From the NCBI GenBank assembly GCA_017621455.1, contig JAGATC010000022.1:1-64000 (forward strand): a stretch of DNA of 64,000 nt. The letters run 5' to 3'. Positions 26,070-34,877 of this stretch are shown here, piece by piece (the first letter of the stretch is position 1; each line of letters starts with the position of its first letter). Made by a program: the position numbers and the translations under genes. The DNA is from Alistipes sp. (lineage in GTDB: Bacteria > Bacteroidota > Bacteroidia > Bacteroidales > Rikenellaceae). The notes beneath the pieces are model-generated. The model worked only from the letters and a program-made list of their open reading frames with translations, made no database searches and was not told the origin of the DNA.

Positions 26070-27086
26070 ATGGCTGTAGATAGAAACATGCGAAACATTG
26101 AGAGCGACAAGGAGTTCGAGAGCCGCATACGTCCGCAACAGTTGCAAAACTTTGCTGGTCAGGACAAAATCGTCGCTAACCTCAAGATATTCATTAAGGC
26201 CGCACTTATGCGTGGCGACTCTCTCGACCACGTACTTCTGCACGGCCCTCCAGGACTTGGCAAGACTACACTTGCCAACATTATCGCCAACGAGATGGGC
26301 GCACAACTCAAGGTTACGTCGGGTCCCGTGCTCGACAAACCTGGTGACCTGGCAGGACTGCTCACCAATCTTAACCCTGGCGATGTTCTCTTTATCGACG
26401 AGATTCACCGTCTTAGCCCCATAGTCGAGGAGTATCTCTACTCGGCAATGGAGGACTACAAAATTGACATCGTCTTGGATAAGGGTCCCGCAGCACGAAG
26501 CATCCAAATCGAGTTGGCGCCATTCACGCTTGTTGGCGCAACCACTCGCAGCGGTCTACTAACGTCGCCACTGCGTGCTCGCTTTGGCATCACCTGCCAC
26601 CTCGAATACTACGACGCCCCAGTGTTGGCGGGCATCGTTAAGCGCTCAGCATCCATTCTTGACATCTCGATTGATGACGATGCAGCCTTAGAGATTGCCC
26701 TACGCTCGCGTGGCACACCACGTATCGCCAATGCCCTACTGCGCCGTGTGCGCGACTTTGCCATGGTCGAAGGCGAGGGACATATCGACGTCGACATCAC
26801 TCGTGTAGCACTTGCTGCGCTCAACATCGACTCACGCGGCTTAGACCAGATGGACAACAAGATTTTGGCAACCATAATCGAGAAGTTCAACGGCGGCCCA
26901 GTGGGTCTCAACACCGTAGCCACTGCCGTAAGTGAGGAGGCGGGCACCGTGGAGGAGGTATATGAGCCCTTCCTTATTAAAGAGGGCTTCTTAAAGCGCA
27001 CGCCACGTGGTCGCGAGGTTACAGAACTTGCCTACCGCCACTTAGGTTACGCCATGGATAACACTGCGGAACAGTCGCTATTTTAG
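26070..27086 (+). CDS. ruvB: Holliday junction branch-migration ATPase RuvB
   Basis: A 338-aa AAA+ motor that drives RuvA-bound Holliday junctions. Visible are the Walker A motif GPPGLGKTT, Walker B FIDEIHRL, the sensor region [19 protein letters not shown] with the Arg finger, and the C-terminal winged-helix DNA-binding domain ([15 protein letters not shown]... to [21 protein letters not shown]). Full length and monocistronic, ending in a strong terminator. ruvA is not in the window. Confidence 0.97.
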   Translation: MAVDRNMRNIESDKEFESRIRPQQLQNFAGQDKIVANLKIFIKAALMRGDSLDHVLLHGPPGLGKTTLANIIANEMGAQLKVTSGPVLDKPGDLAGLLTNLNPGDVLFIDEIHRLSPIVEEYLYSAMEDYKIDIVLDKGPAARSIQIELAPFTLVGATTRSGLLTSPLRARFGITCHLEYYDAPVLAGIVKRSASILDISIDDDAALEIALRSRGTPRIANALLRRVRDFAMVEGEGHIDVDITRVALAALNIDSRGLDQMDNKILATIIEKFNGGPVGLNTVATAVSEEAGTVEEVYEPFLIKEGFLKRTPRGREVTELAYRHLGYAMDNTAEQSLF

Positions 27087-27109
27087 AGCCAACGAATCAA
27101 ATAAATAAA

Positions 27110-27148
27110 GGTAATGATGCAAAAAGTGGCGCTTTTTGCATCATTACC
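27110..27148. terminator. Bidirectional terminator of ruvB and the DUF4301 gene
   Basis: Perfect 17-bp stem (27110-27126 with 27132-27148), loop TGGCG, between two convergent genes, with A- and T-runs in the stem arms. Confidence 0.9.
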
Positions 27149-27175
27149 CCTAAAACTCTTCTAATAGATCTCTGA

Positions 27176-28609
27176 CTACTGATGCTCGGGACGAAGCAAG
27201 TCCTGAACAACCTTTACAGGAGAGAATGTCGAAATGGGCACCTCTACAAACACCGTGTTCCAGTTAGCCATAGCGCCATTCCACAATCCAGGCAACTCCT
27301 GAGCGCGAAGCTCACGGCCACCTGCCGACTTCGACGATATAAAGCCAGTCTTAGGATCGGTATACTTCGTGAGGTCGTACTTAGTGCCATCGTAACGCTT
27401 AACACCACACACTAAGTCTACAGGATTAAAGTGCGTAGCCTCCTTCATTAGGTGCATATCCTCCTTAGCAATCTGGCTTGACTCAGCAATCTGAAGTTGC
27501 TCACGGCCCTCATCGTCACGCACCCAGAATGGACCACCACCAGGCTCGCCCTCATTCTTAACCATACCGCACACGCGAATAGGTCTATCGAGGGTCTTTA
27601 CTACAAGCTCACGCGATGCATCCTCGGGTAGCTTGCAGCATAGCTCATCTACGATAAACTCCTTAGCCTCAGCCACTACATCCTCGCCACGCTCCAAAGC
27701 TCTCAACAACTCGAACGAACGCTTCTGCAGACGAAGCAACTCACCAGCAAGCACCTTCTTAAAGGTTACTGTATCCTCCTTGCGCTCATCGGTGGTAACG
27801 TTGTCGATATTCTTTACGAAGATGACGTCTGCATCGAGTTTATCGAGGTTGGCAATAAGAGCGCCATGACCCGCGGGGCGGAACAACAGTTTGCCGTCAT
27901 CGGTGCGGAATGGAGTGTTGTCGGGATTTACCGCAATGGTATCAGTTGCAGGGCTCTGAATAGAGAACGACACATTATACTTAATACCGAACTTATGCTC
28001 GTAGTGGCTCTGACGCTCTGCTAACAACGCCTCAAAACCAGCCTGATGCTCGGGTGATACGGTAAAGTGAATGTTAGCCTCACCGGCACTCGCGGCATAT
28101 AGCGCAGCCTCCACGAGGTGCTCCTCGACTGGCTTACGCGCGCCCTCCTTATAGGCGTGGAACGTAACCAAACCCTTAGGCTTTGCTCCATACTCCAAGC
28201 CACTAATAATGATATTGCGAACGACATCCTTATCGTCAATCTGAGGCTTCAAATACTTCGCCAACTCGGGGAAGAAGGCGAACTTCTCGAGGTTTACAAT
28301 GAGCTTATCGATGCCTGGCGTGCGCTTGTCGTCGTTGACATACTCGAACAGCTCCTTAAACATACGCGTAGCTGCGCCCGATGCGGGCACAAACTTAATA
28401 GTCTTAATATTTTTAAGGCTATTGTTATAGTATGCCTCGCACTCAGCTACGGTCTCAGCATCAAGCTGTTTCACGCCATCACCACCAGCAGCTGCACGCA
28501 CCACAGGAAGCGCAGGGAATCCGTTGCGGAAGTTTTCAATCTGTCTCTCTACATCAGCCAAGCTCAAACCGCGAGCCTCAATCTGTGAAATGTCGTTAGG
28601 TGTAAACAT
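27176..28609 (-). CDS. DUF4301-family protein
   Basis: A 477-aa cytosolic protein of the DUF4301 family, largely confined to Bacteroidota. IKFVPASGAATRMFKELFEY (about 73-92) resembles the glycine-rich N-terminal loop of sugar nucleotidyltransferases, and PFRTDDGKLLFRPAGHGALIANLD resembles a substrate-binding region of UDP-sugar pyrophosphorylases. A nucleotidyltransferase-like fold is therefore plausible, but no activity is established. It is transcribed alone from a promoter facing murB. Confidence 0.75.
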   Translation of the reverse strand: MFTPNDISQIEARGLSLADVERQIENFRNGFPALPVVRAAAGGDGVKQLDAETVAECEAYYNNSLKNIKTIKFVPASGAATRMFKELFEYVNDDKRTPGIDKLIVNLEKFAFFPELAKYLKPQIDDKDVVRNIIISGLEYGAKPKGLVTFHAYKEGARKPVEEHLVEAALYAASAGEANIHFTVSPEHQAGFEALLAERQSHYEHKFGIKYNVSFSIQSPATDTIAVNPDNTPFRTDDGKLLFRPAGHGALIANLDKLDADVIFVKNIDNVTTDERKEDTVTFKKVLAGELLRLQKRSFELLRALERGEDVVAEAKEFIVDELCCKLPEDASRELVVKTLDRPIRVCGMVKNEGEPGGGPFWVRDDEGREQLQIAESSQIAKEDMHLMKEATHFNPVDLVCGVKRYDGTKYDLTKYTDPKTGFISSKSAGGRELRAQELPGLWNGAMANWNTVFVEVPISTFSPVKVVQDLLRPEHQ

Positions 28610-28666
28610 AGGATATAGTTTTATTGTTTTTTGATTGTCGAAGTGTTATTATCTGGTTTCAACTCT

Positions 28667-28694
28667 CAAAGTTAGTAATTTTTTTTTAACTTTG
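28667..28694. promoter_or_regulatory. Divergent mirror-image promoters, DUF4301 (-) and murB (+)
   Basis: Minus-strand TAACTTTG (28667-28674) and plus-strand TAACTTTG (28687-28694) are perfect mirror images 12 bp apart, the same geometry as at nusB/alcohol dehydrogenase. The plus box ends 4 bp before the murB ATG, so murB mRNA is probably leaderless. Confidence 0.7.
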
Positions 28695-28698
28695 CACT

Positions 28699-29712
28699 AT
28701 GAAACGCACATATAATAACATAAATCTCCAGAATCGTAACAGTTTTGGAGTTATCGAACAGGCAGATAGACTTGTCGAGTTCGAGACAGCCGACGATCTT
28801 AAGGCACTATTTAGCGAGGAGCGACCCTCAAAGTGGTATGTCTTAGGCGCTGGCAACAACACCCTATTTACCCAAAGCTACAACGGCACGCTGATTTCCC
28901 CCACATGCAGCGCTCGCACCACTCTTAACGACGATGGTGAATATGTTGATGTGCGTGTGGAGGCAGCCCACGACTGGGACGAGTTCGTTGCATGGAGCGT
29001 AGACAACGGTCTTTGGGGTGTAGAAAATCTCTCGGCCATCCCCAGCTCGGTAGGTGCTGCACCTGTGCAGAATATCGGTGCATACGGAGCTGAAGTAAAG
29101 GATGCGATAACCGCCATCGACTATTTCGACACCAACAAATTAGAGGTCGTACGCCTAAAGTGCGAGGAGTGTCAATTCGGCTATCGTGAGAGTATCTTTA
29201 AGCACAAGTTGCGTGGCGTGGCTATAATCCTCGCTGTTGAGTTCCGACTACACCGCACACCTACCCCAAACCTTGGCTATGGCGACGTTATTCGCGAGGT
29301 CGAGGCACGTGGAGGCGCCACACTTCGCAACATACGCGAGGCAATATGCGCCATTCGTGCATCGAAACTGCCCGACCCCAAGGTATTGGGCAATGCCGGC
29401 AGTTTCTTCAAGAATCCCATTGTAGACAAATCTGTTGCGGAGCAGTTGTTGCAGTCGTACCCCGACATGCCACACTACCCCGTACCGAACGATGCTAATA
29501 GCGTTAAGTTGGCAGCAGGTTGGCTTATCGACAAGTCGGGATTGAAGGGCTATCGCGAGGGTCATGTTGGCGTACACAACCGCCAGGCGCTCGTTTTGGT
29601 CAATCACGGCGGCGCCACGGGTGGCGAGGTTTTACATTTTGCCGAGTTCGTATGCAGTGTTGTACACAACAAATTTGGTGTTGACATCTGCCCTGAGGTA
29701 AATATTTTATAG
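28699..29712 (+). CDS. murB: UDP-N-acetylenolpyruvoylglucosamine reductase
   Basis: Reduces UDP-GlcNAc-enolpyruvate to UDP-MurNAc with FAD and NADPH, second step of peptidoglycan synthesis. The 337-aa product is a type I MurB: FAD-binding VLGAGNNTLF (about 50-59), AIPSSVGAAPVQNIGAYGAEV, FGYRESIFK, the catalytic Ser in GNAGSFFKNP, and the C-terminal AAGWLIDKSGLKG. It is followed 1 bp later by tilS and heads a murB-tilS-holA-aminotransferase operon. Confidence 0.96.
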   Translation: MKRTYNNINLQNRNSFGVIEQADRLVEFETADDLKALFSEERPSKWYVLGAGNNTLFTQSYNGTLISPTCSARTTLNDDGEYVDVRVEAAHDWDEFVAWSVDNGLWGVENLSAIPSSVGAAPVQNIGAYGAEVKDAITAIDYFDTNKLEVVRLKCEECQFGYRESIFKHKLRGVAIILAVEFRLHRTPTPNLGYGDVIREVEARGGATLRNIREAICAIRASKLPDPKVLGNAGSFFKNPIVDKSVAEQLLQSYPDMPHYPVPNDANSVKLAAGWLIDKSGLKGYREGHVGVHNRQALVLVNHGGATGGEVLHFAEFVCSVVHNKFGVDICPEVNIL

Positions 29713-29713
29713 T

Positions 29714-31057
29714 ATGCTATTACTCGAGGAATTTGAGAAATATATAGAAGAGAATAAGCTCTTCACTCATAACGACAAGTTACTCCTTACCGTCTCGGGA
29801 GGAGTCGACTCCATGGTCATGATGTCGCTTACGGCAGCGGCAGGCTATCAGTTCGGTGTTGCACACTGCAACTTTCAGCTTCGCGGTGCGGAGAGTGACG
29901 AGGATGAGGTATTGGTTGAGAACGAGGCTCGCCGCTACGGTGTTGAGTTTTACAATAAACGTTTCGATACAGTTGGCGAGATGGAGCGCACTGGCGAGTC
30001 GATGGAGATGGCAGCACGCCGTCTGCGCTACGCTTGGTTTAAGGAGTTGTGCGAGGAGCATGGTTACACAGCCATCGTTATTGCCCACCATGGCAACGAC
30101 TCCATAGAGACCTTCTTCATCAACCTACTACGCGGAACAGGACTCCGCGGACTTACGGGCATATCAACGCAGATAGGTCACATTGTTCGTCCGATGATGT
30201 TTGCCACCCGCAAGGATATTCACGACTACGCACTTGCACACCGTATCCCCTACCGTGAGGATTCATCGAACCACTCGACAAAGTATCTGCGAAACAGAGT
30301 GCGACTGGGTGTGGTCCCCATGTTTAAGGACATCAAGCCACAGTTTACCACCATCATGCGCCGTAATATCGCGCGTCTAAGCCAGGCGCAAGATTTCATC
30401 AACTCAGCAATAGAGATTGTAAAAAGCGAGGCGATGGAGCGCACGGGAGAGATGCACACACTGTGGATAGACCGAATACGTCCGACACTCCCTCGCAACT
30501 ATGTGATTTACGAGATTCTGAACTCGGAGTTTAACTTCAAGGGAGATGTGGTAGATGCTCTCTGCCGCGCATTAGATAGCGAACTATCGGGGCGACGATT
30601 CTATGCACGCGACTGGGTGGCTGTAACCGACCGTGGCAGAGTGGTAGTCACTCCTGTGGTTGACGACGACGATTGCGAGGTGATTATAGAGAGGGGCACA
30701 GTACGCTCATACGCAGGTGGCTCGGTACTATATTACGAGTATTGCGACATCGACTTTATCGACAGTCTCGACCAGGGCGACAACGTAGCACTACTCGATG
30801 CCGACAAACTCAAATTCCCGCTTCGTCTGCGTCGCTGGAAGGATGGAGACTGGTTTATACCATTTGGCATGTCGGGACGCAAGAAGTTGAGCGACTTCTT
30901 AATCGACAAGAAGGTATCGGTAGCCGAAAAACGCCGTCAGTTTGTACTGATGTCGGGTGATGATATTGTGTGGGTTGTGGGACGTCGTCTCGACGACCGC
31001 TATGCCATTACACGCAAGACCGAAAATGTATTAAGAGTGGTACGCGACACGCTATAA
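29714..31057 (+). CDS. tilS: tRNA(Ile)-lysidine synthase
   Basis: Converts the wobble cytidine of the Ile CAU anticodon to lysidine using ATP and lysine, so that AUA is read as Ile. The 447-aa protein has the PP-loop SGGVDS at 28-33, AHHGNDSIETFFINLLRGTGLRGLTGI as the catalytic region, and a C-terminal TilS domain ending in RRWKDGDWFIPFGMSGRKKLSDFLIDKK. It lies 1 bp after murB and 16 bp before holA. Confidence 0.96.
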   Translation: MLLLEEFEKYIEENKLFTHNDKLLLTVSGGVDSMVMMSLTAAAGYQFGVAHCNFQLRGAESDEDEVLVENEARRYGVEFYNKRFDTVGEMERTGESMEMAARRLRYAWFKELCEEHGYTAIVIAHHGNDSIETFFINLLRGTGLRGLTGISTQIGHIVRPMMFATRKDIHDYALAHRIPYREDSSNHSTKYLRNRVRLGVVPMFKDIKPQFTTIMRRNIARLSQAQDFINSAIEIVKSEAMERTGEMHTLWIDRIRPTLPRNYVIYEILNSEFNFKGDVVDALCRALDSELSGRRFYARDWVAVTDRGRVVVTPVVDDDDCEVIIERGTVRSYAGGSVLYYEYCDIDFIDSLDQGDNVALLDADKLKFPLRLRRWKDGDWFIPFGMSGRKKLSDFLIDKKVSVAEKRRQFVLMSGDDIVWVVGRRLDDRYAITRKTENVLRVVRDTL

Positions 31058-31073
31058 AAAGATTTATATAAGT

Positions 31074-32150
31074 ATGGCTAAAGGTGTAAAATTCAGCGAT
31101 TGTATAGCTGATTACAATGCAATAATGGAGAGTATCGAGGCACGCAAGTTTGCCCCGATATATCTCCTTTCGGGAGATGAGGGTTATTTCATTGACGCCA
31201 TTGCCGACCGCCTTGCCGACACCATTCTCAATGAGGCGGAGCGCTCGTTCAACCAACTTACCGTTTATGGTCAGGATAGCGACCCAGGCAAAATCGTCAT
31301 GCTCTGTCGTCAGATGCCCATGATGGGTTCATACCAGGTGGTGATTGTTAAGGAGGCACAGCAACTCACTAAGATTGAAAACCTTGTTCACTACACATCA
31401 CAGCCACAGGCAACAACCATACTAATCGTATGCTACAAGAACAAGGAGCAGGGTCGCGGCATAGATAAGCGCACTTCATTCTACAAAAGTTGCACAAAGA
31501 ACGGATGCGTTTTCGACTCAATACGCCCTAAGGAGTATGAGATAGATGGTTGGCTCACGTCGCATATCACCTCATGTGGCATGGCAATCGACCCCAAAGC
31601 CATGGCGATGCTTAAGGAGCATGTCGGCATGGATATAGGTCGCATGGTCAAGGAGATAGACAAATTGAAGGTGTCGATGGGAGAGAATGAAAAGCGAATT
31701 ACAGACTCTCACATAGAGGAGTATATCGGTCTATCAAAGGAGTATAATACCTTCGAGCTTAACGATGCTGTACTGAAGCAGGACGTCGGTCGCGCCATGC
31801 GCATTGCCGACCACTTCGCACAAAATCCCAAGACCTACCCCATCACACTCACCATAACCATCCTGTTTGGTCTATTCCAGCAGCTCTTCCTACTAAACTA
31901 CCACATGTGGCAGTCGCGCCGCGGCATACCCATGCCAAACGATGCTGAACTTATGCGCTCAATTAGAGCGAATAACCCCTACGCCGTGCGCGAACTCAAA
32001 AGCAATATATCGCGTTGGAATGGTCCTCGTTTGTTTAAGATTTTAGGTCTGTTGCGCGAATACGATGCCAAGAGCAAGGGTGTAGATAGTGGCGGATTGG
32101 ATGGAGGAGAACTACTCAAGGAGTTACTTCTAAAGATATTTATGTCGTAG
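31074..32150 (+). CDS. holA: DNA polymerase III subunit delta
   Basis: Clamp-loader subunit that opens the beta ring. The 358-aa protein has the N-terminal PIYLLSGDEGYFIDAIADRL (about 27-46), a degenerate AAA domain without a Walker A Lys, the LKEHVGMDIGRMVKEIDKL helices, and the C-terminal collar domain (RAMRIADHFAQNPKTYPITLTITILFGLFQQLF). It is in an operon with murB and tilS. Confidence 0.93.
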   Translation: MAKGVKFSDCIADYNAIMESIEARKFAPIYLLSGDEGYFIDAIADRLADTILNEAERSFNQLTVYGQDSDPGKIVMLCRQMPMMGSYQVVIVKEAQQLTKIENLVHYTSQPQATTILIVCYKNKEQGRGIDKRTSFYKSCTKNGCVFDSIRPKEYEIDGWLTSHITSCGMAIDPKAMAMLKEHVGMDIGRMVKEIDKLKVSMGENEKRITDSHIEEYIGLSKEYNTFELNDAVLKQDVGRAMRIADHFAQNPKTYPITLTITILFGLFQQLFLLNYHMWQSRRGIPMPNDAELMRSIRANNPYAVRELKSNISRWNGPRLFKILGLLREYDAKSKGVDSGGLDGGELLKELLLKIFMS

Positions 32151-32167
32151 TAGTTAACTTGCTGTGT

Positions 32168-32929
32168 ATGAGACTACTTGCATGGAGAGATGGAGATGTT
32201 ATCGAGGCTTCAGAGTTTAGCCTCGCGCACCCTTATGTCATGCAACGCATCCATACTCTTGAACACAAAGCATATAACATAGCCCGCCACGTTGAGCTAC
32301 TCCGCGAAGACTCGATGACACTCTTTGGTTTCGCATCAAGATGTAGTGCAGCTGATGCAGAACGCATCGTCGAGAAACTAATTAAACACTCCCGCGTCTC
32401 CACCACACTTAGCGCCCCAGTTGTAATGCGCCTCGACAGCAAAGGCAGCCTGTCATTCGAGGTAGAAAATCCTTTATATACCTCTGGCATACAGCTGAGA
32501 GCCAAACGATTATACGGCATAGACGTCGCGATGACTCCACCAAACACCAAGTGTCAAACTTCGGCTACAGTGGCCACAGATGCGATGCTCGAGACAGCTA
32601 TACATTGGCATGGAGGAGATATTGCTATATGGGTGGATGCTGAGAAAAATGTCATAAATATTCCGTGGCGACCAATTTTTGCCATCCACAATGGTATAGT
32701 TTACACTCCGTGCGAGTTAGACACGGTTGAATACACATCGGTAGTTCGAGCCATTAACAAGCTCGGCATGCAGCTCTCCATACGCACAATTCCATTCGAG
32801 TCACTACTACGCATGGAGGAGGTATTCGTTGCCGACATCATGAGCGTAACATCACTATCGGCCATAAAAAATAGTAGGCTCCTATCAGTCTATACATCAC
32901 GCATAGTCGACCGAATGGAGCCTAAATAG
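32168..32929 (+). CDS. Divergent class IV (PabC/branched-chain) aminotransferase-like protein
   Basis: A 253-aa protein. The ATG at 32168 was chosen because the upstream alternative is a weak TTG. It has the family outline: an N-terminal segment around YNIARHVELLREDSMTLFG, Lys in NTKCQTSA at the place of the PLP Lys, IAIWVDAEKNVINIPWRPIFAIHNGIVYTP corresponding to the usual VxE-NiF...G-v-TP block, and LRMEEVFVADIMSVTSLSAI in place of the ADEVFxTxS motif. Several normally conserved positions are altered, so PLP binding is uncertain. It could be 4-amino-4-deoxychorismate lyase or an inactive relative. Downstream of holA by 17 bp; a short AT-rich hairpin (32924-32941) overlaps the stop. Confidence 0.55.
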   Translation: MRLLAWRDGDVIEASEFSLAHPYVMQRIHTLEHKAYNIARHVELLREDSMTLFGFASRCSAADAERIVEKLIKHSRVSTTLSAPVVMRLDSKGSLSFEVENPLYTSGIQLRAKRLYGIDVAMTPPNTKCQTSATVATDAMLETAIHWHGGDIAIWVDAEKNVINIPWRPIFAIHNGIVYTPCELDTVEYTSVVRAINKLGMQLSIRTIPFESLLRMEEVFVADIMSVTSLSAIKNSRLLSVYTSRIVDRMEPK

Positions 32930-32945
32930 AGGTATCTATTTTACA

Positions 32946-34040
32946 CTAAATATTGTCTATCGCATAGAGGTATGCGCCAAGTGACACAGCATTACTTGCA
33001 CCTATATCAGAGATAGTCACGCCGATACGTTTCTCGGGATCGTAGACCACCTCTTTATCACTTCCATATACCTTGATTTTAGTTGAGTTGCCACGCGCAA
33101 ATTTCTCAAGCTCAGCATTATCATCCAAGTTATACACCTTCATCTGAACGCGGTTAAGCGTATCTCCCGACATTGTTGAAATCTGCGAACGCATCTCCTC
33201 TAAAAGCGCTGGCATAAAGTACTTAGAAGCACCCGCCAGACCGCCACCAATTACGATTACACCATCCATAAGCGTAGCCGCGGTAGCCATGGCATCGCCA
33301 GCCACCCTACCAAGTGTCGCGAACGCCTCCTTCGCAGCCTCCACATCACCACCTACGAGGCCCTCTGCAATATCATAAATATCCTTTGGCTGCAACTCTC
33401 GCTCATCCTTAGACAGCTCTCCGTACACACGCTTTACCGCACGGATAGCCACGCCATCCTCGACAAGATACTGTGGATAGTCGCGGTGCTTGAGACAAAA
33501 GGTCTCAACGCACGAATTATCACCAAGATTGAGTTTGCCATCCATTACGAATCCAAAGCCGAAACCTGTACCAAATGTGTAACCAAGCAGATTGCGATAA
33601 CGCTTTGCAGCACCCAGCGCCTCTAACCTTCGATTAATACGTGGCAAAGCGCCACCCATAGCCTCGCCGTATGCAAAGAGGTCAGCATCGTTGTTGATAA
33701 AAACAGGGATACCAAACTCAGCCTCGAGCATGGGGCCAAGAGCTACACCATCGCGGAACGAAGGGAAGTTGGGAAGATAGCCACCGATGATGCCATTGCG
33801 ATAATCTGCCGGACCAGGGAAAGCAAAGCTAATAGCTGCAGGAGCCTCGGGGAGAGCCTCTATAATCTCACGAAAGCCACCTATAAGCGTTGCAAGACAC
33901 TTATCGAGGTCGTGTGCAGATGATGGGCGGGTAATGCGCTCACCTATAAAACCGCCATTCTGCATGGCTGCAAATACGAAGTTGGTGCCTCCGGCATCAA
34001 GCGTGACGACGATAGGCGATGTGTTTGTTGTCGTTTTCAT
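32946..34040 (-). CDS. ROK-family sugar kinase-like protein
   Basis: A 364-aa protein of the ROK/hexokinase superfamily, which phosphorylates glucose, N-acetylmannosamine or related sugars. The N-terminal VVTLDAGGTNFVFAAM is the phosphate-1 motif, ISFAFPGPADYRNGII and PVFINNDADLFAYGEA (Asp general base in NNDAD) form the sugar site, and LLGYTFGTGFGFGFVMDG matches the phosphate-2 region. The usual ROK zinc motif (CxCGxxGCxE) is missing and replaced by CVETFCLKH, so it belongs to a divergent subgroup. The start is at 34040 because a TATCTTTG -7 box lies just upstream at 34048-34055. Confidence 0.75.
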   Translation of the reverse strand: MKTTTNTSPIVVTLDAGGTNFVFAAMQNGGFIGERITRPSSAHDLDKCLATLIGGFREIIEALPEAPAAISFAFPGPADYRNGIIGGYLPNFPSFRDGVALGPMLEAEFGIPVFINNDADLFAYGEAMGGALPRINRRLEALGAAKRYRNLLGYTFGTGFGFGFVMDGKLNLGDNSCVETFCLKHRDYPQYLVEDGVAIRAVKRVYGELSKDERELQPKDIYDIAEGLVGGDVEAAKEAFATLGRVAGDAMATAATLMDGVIVIGGGLAGASKYFMPALLEEMRSQISTMSGDTLNRVQMKVYNLDDNAELEKFARGNSTKIKVYGSDKEVVYDPEKRIGVTISDIGASNAVSLGAYLYAIDNI

Positions 34041-34047
34041 GATAGAG

Positions 34048-34055
34048 CAAAGATA
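34048..34055 (-). promoter_or_regulatory. Promoter -7 box for the ROK gene
   Basis: TATCTTTG on the minus strand, 7 bp before the ATG at 34040; the mRNA would be nearly leaderless. This excludes the longer frame that opens at 34205. Confidence 0.6.
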
Positions 34056-34136
34056 GAAAATTATTTCGAATAATGCAATAATTTGCAAACATTGGCAAAA
34101 TGTGCATAAAAATCGAATAAAAAGAGAAGATTTGGG

Positions 34137-34167
34137 TTTGATGTTACAAAAATAAAATATATATTTG
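34137..34167 (+). promoter_or_regulatory. Promoter of the V-type ATPase operon
   Basis: TTTG at 34137-34140, a 19-bp spacer and TATATTTG at 34160-34167, leaving a leader of about 90 nt. No other good promoter is seen within the seven-gene operon. Confidence 0.75.
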
Positions 34168-34262
34168 TGGGATTTTTGGGACATACTATGTATGTAGTCC
34201 TGCATCGCAAGCGAAAATAGATAGAATAAATTATATAAAACTTAAAGAAAAACGTATTAACT

Positions 34263-34874
34263 ATGGAGAACAACAAACTTCAGGAGCTTACACAAAAGCT
34301 CTACAACGATGGCTTGGAGAAGGGTCGTTCGGAGGCGGATCGTCTTGTAGCCGAGGCTAAGGAGCAGGCAGCGAAGATTTTGGCTGATGCACGTGCCGAG
34401 GCTGAGGCTATCAACAAGGCAGCAGAGATGCGTGCCGAGGATGTTGCTAAGAACGCTATGACCGAGATTAGTCTCGCTGGTCGTCAGGCAGTATCAAAGA
34501 TTAAGACTGAGCTTGCCGAGGCTGTTATCATGAAGTCAACAGGCGCTGCAGTAAAGGCGGCTACTATGGATGCCAACTTTGTCAAGGATATGCTCTTGGC
34601 CGTTGCCCAGAACTGGACATCGTCAACTACCGACGTATCTCTCAAGGCTCTTCTTCCCGAGGAGAAGCGTGCTGAGTTGGATGCCACCATGCAGAAGAGC
34701 GCCGCAGAGCTTATTAAGGCTGGCGTAGAGGTTGGTTACTCTAAGGAGGTTAAGACCGGCTTCAAGCTTGGCGAGAAGGATGGCGGCTACTATATCTCGT
34801 TCACAGACGAGAGCTTCGATGCACTCCTCAAGGAGTACTTGCGCGAGAAGGTGTCTAACATGCTCTATAAGTAG
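34263..34874 (+). CDS. ntpE: V-type ATP synthase/ATPase subunit E
   Basis: Peripheral-stalk subunit that links the catalytic head to the membrane stator. The 203-aa protein begins with a long charged helix (QELTQKLYNDGLEKGRSEAD... to about residue 85, rich in Ala, Glu and Lys), followed by the globular C-terminal head domain (about 100-203). It is the first gene of the operon and is followed 3 bp later by the DUF2764 gene. No separate G subunit gene is seen. Confidence 0.85.
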   Translation: MENNKLQELTQKLYNDGLEKGRSEADRLVAEAKEQAAKILADARAEAEAINKAAEMRAEDVAKNAMTEISLAGRQAVSKIKTELAEAVIMKSTGAAVKAATMDANFVKDMLLAVAQNWTSSTTDVSLKALLPEEKRAELDATMQKSAAELIKAGVEVGYSKEVKTGFKLGEKDGGYYISFTDESFDALLKEYLREKVSNMLYK

Positions 34875-34877
34875 TCT

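Noticed and set aside
34041..34205. N-terminal extension of the ROK protein
   Set aside because: A promoter box lies at 34048-34055, and the extension is an AT-rich, Cys/Phe-rich run unlike any ROK protein.
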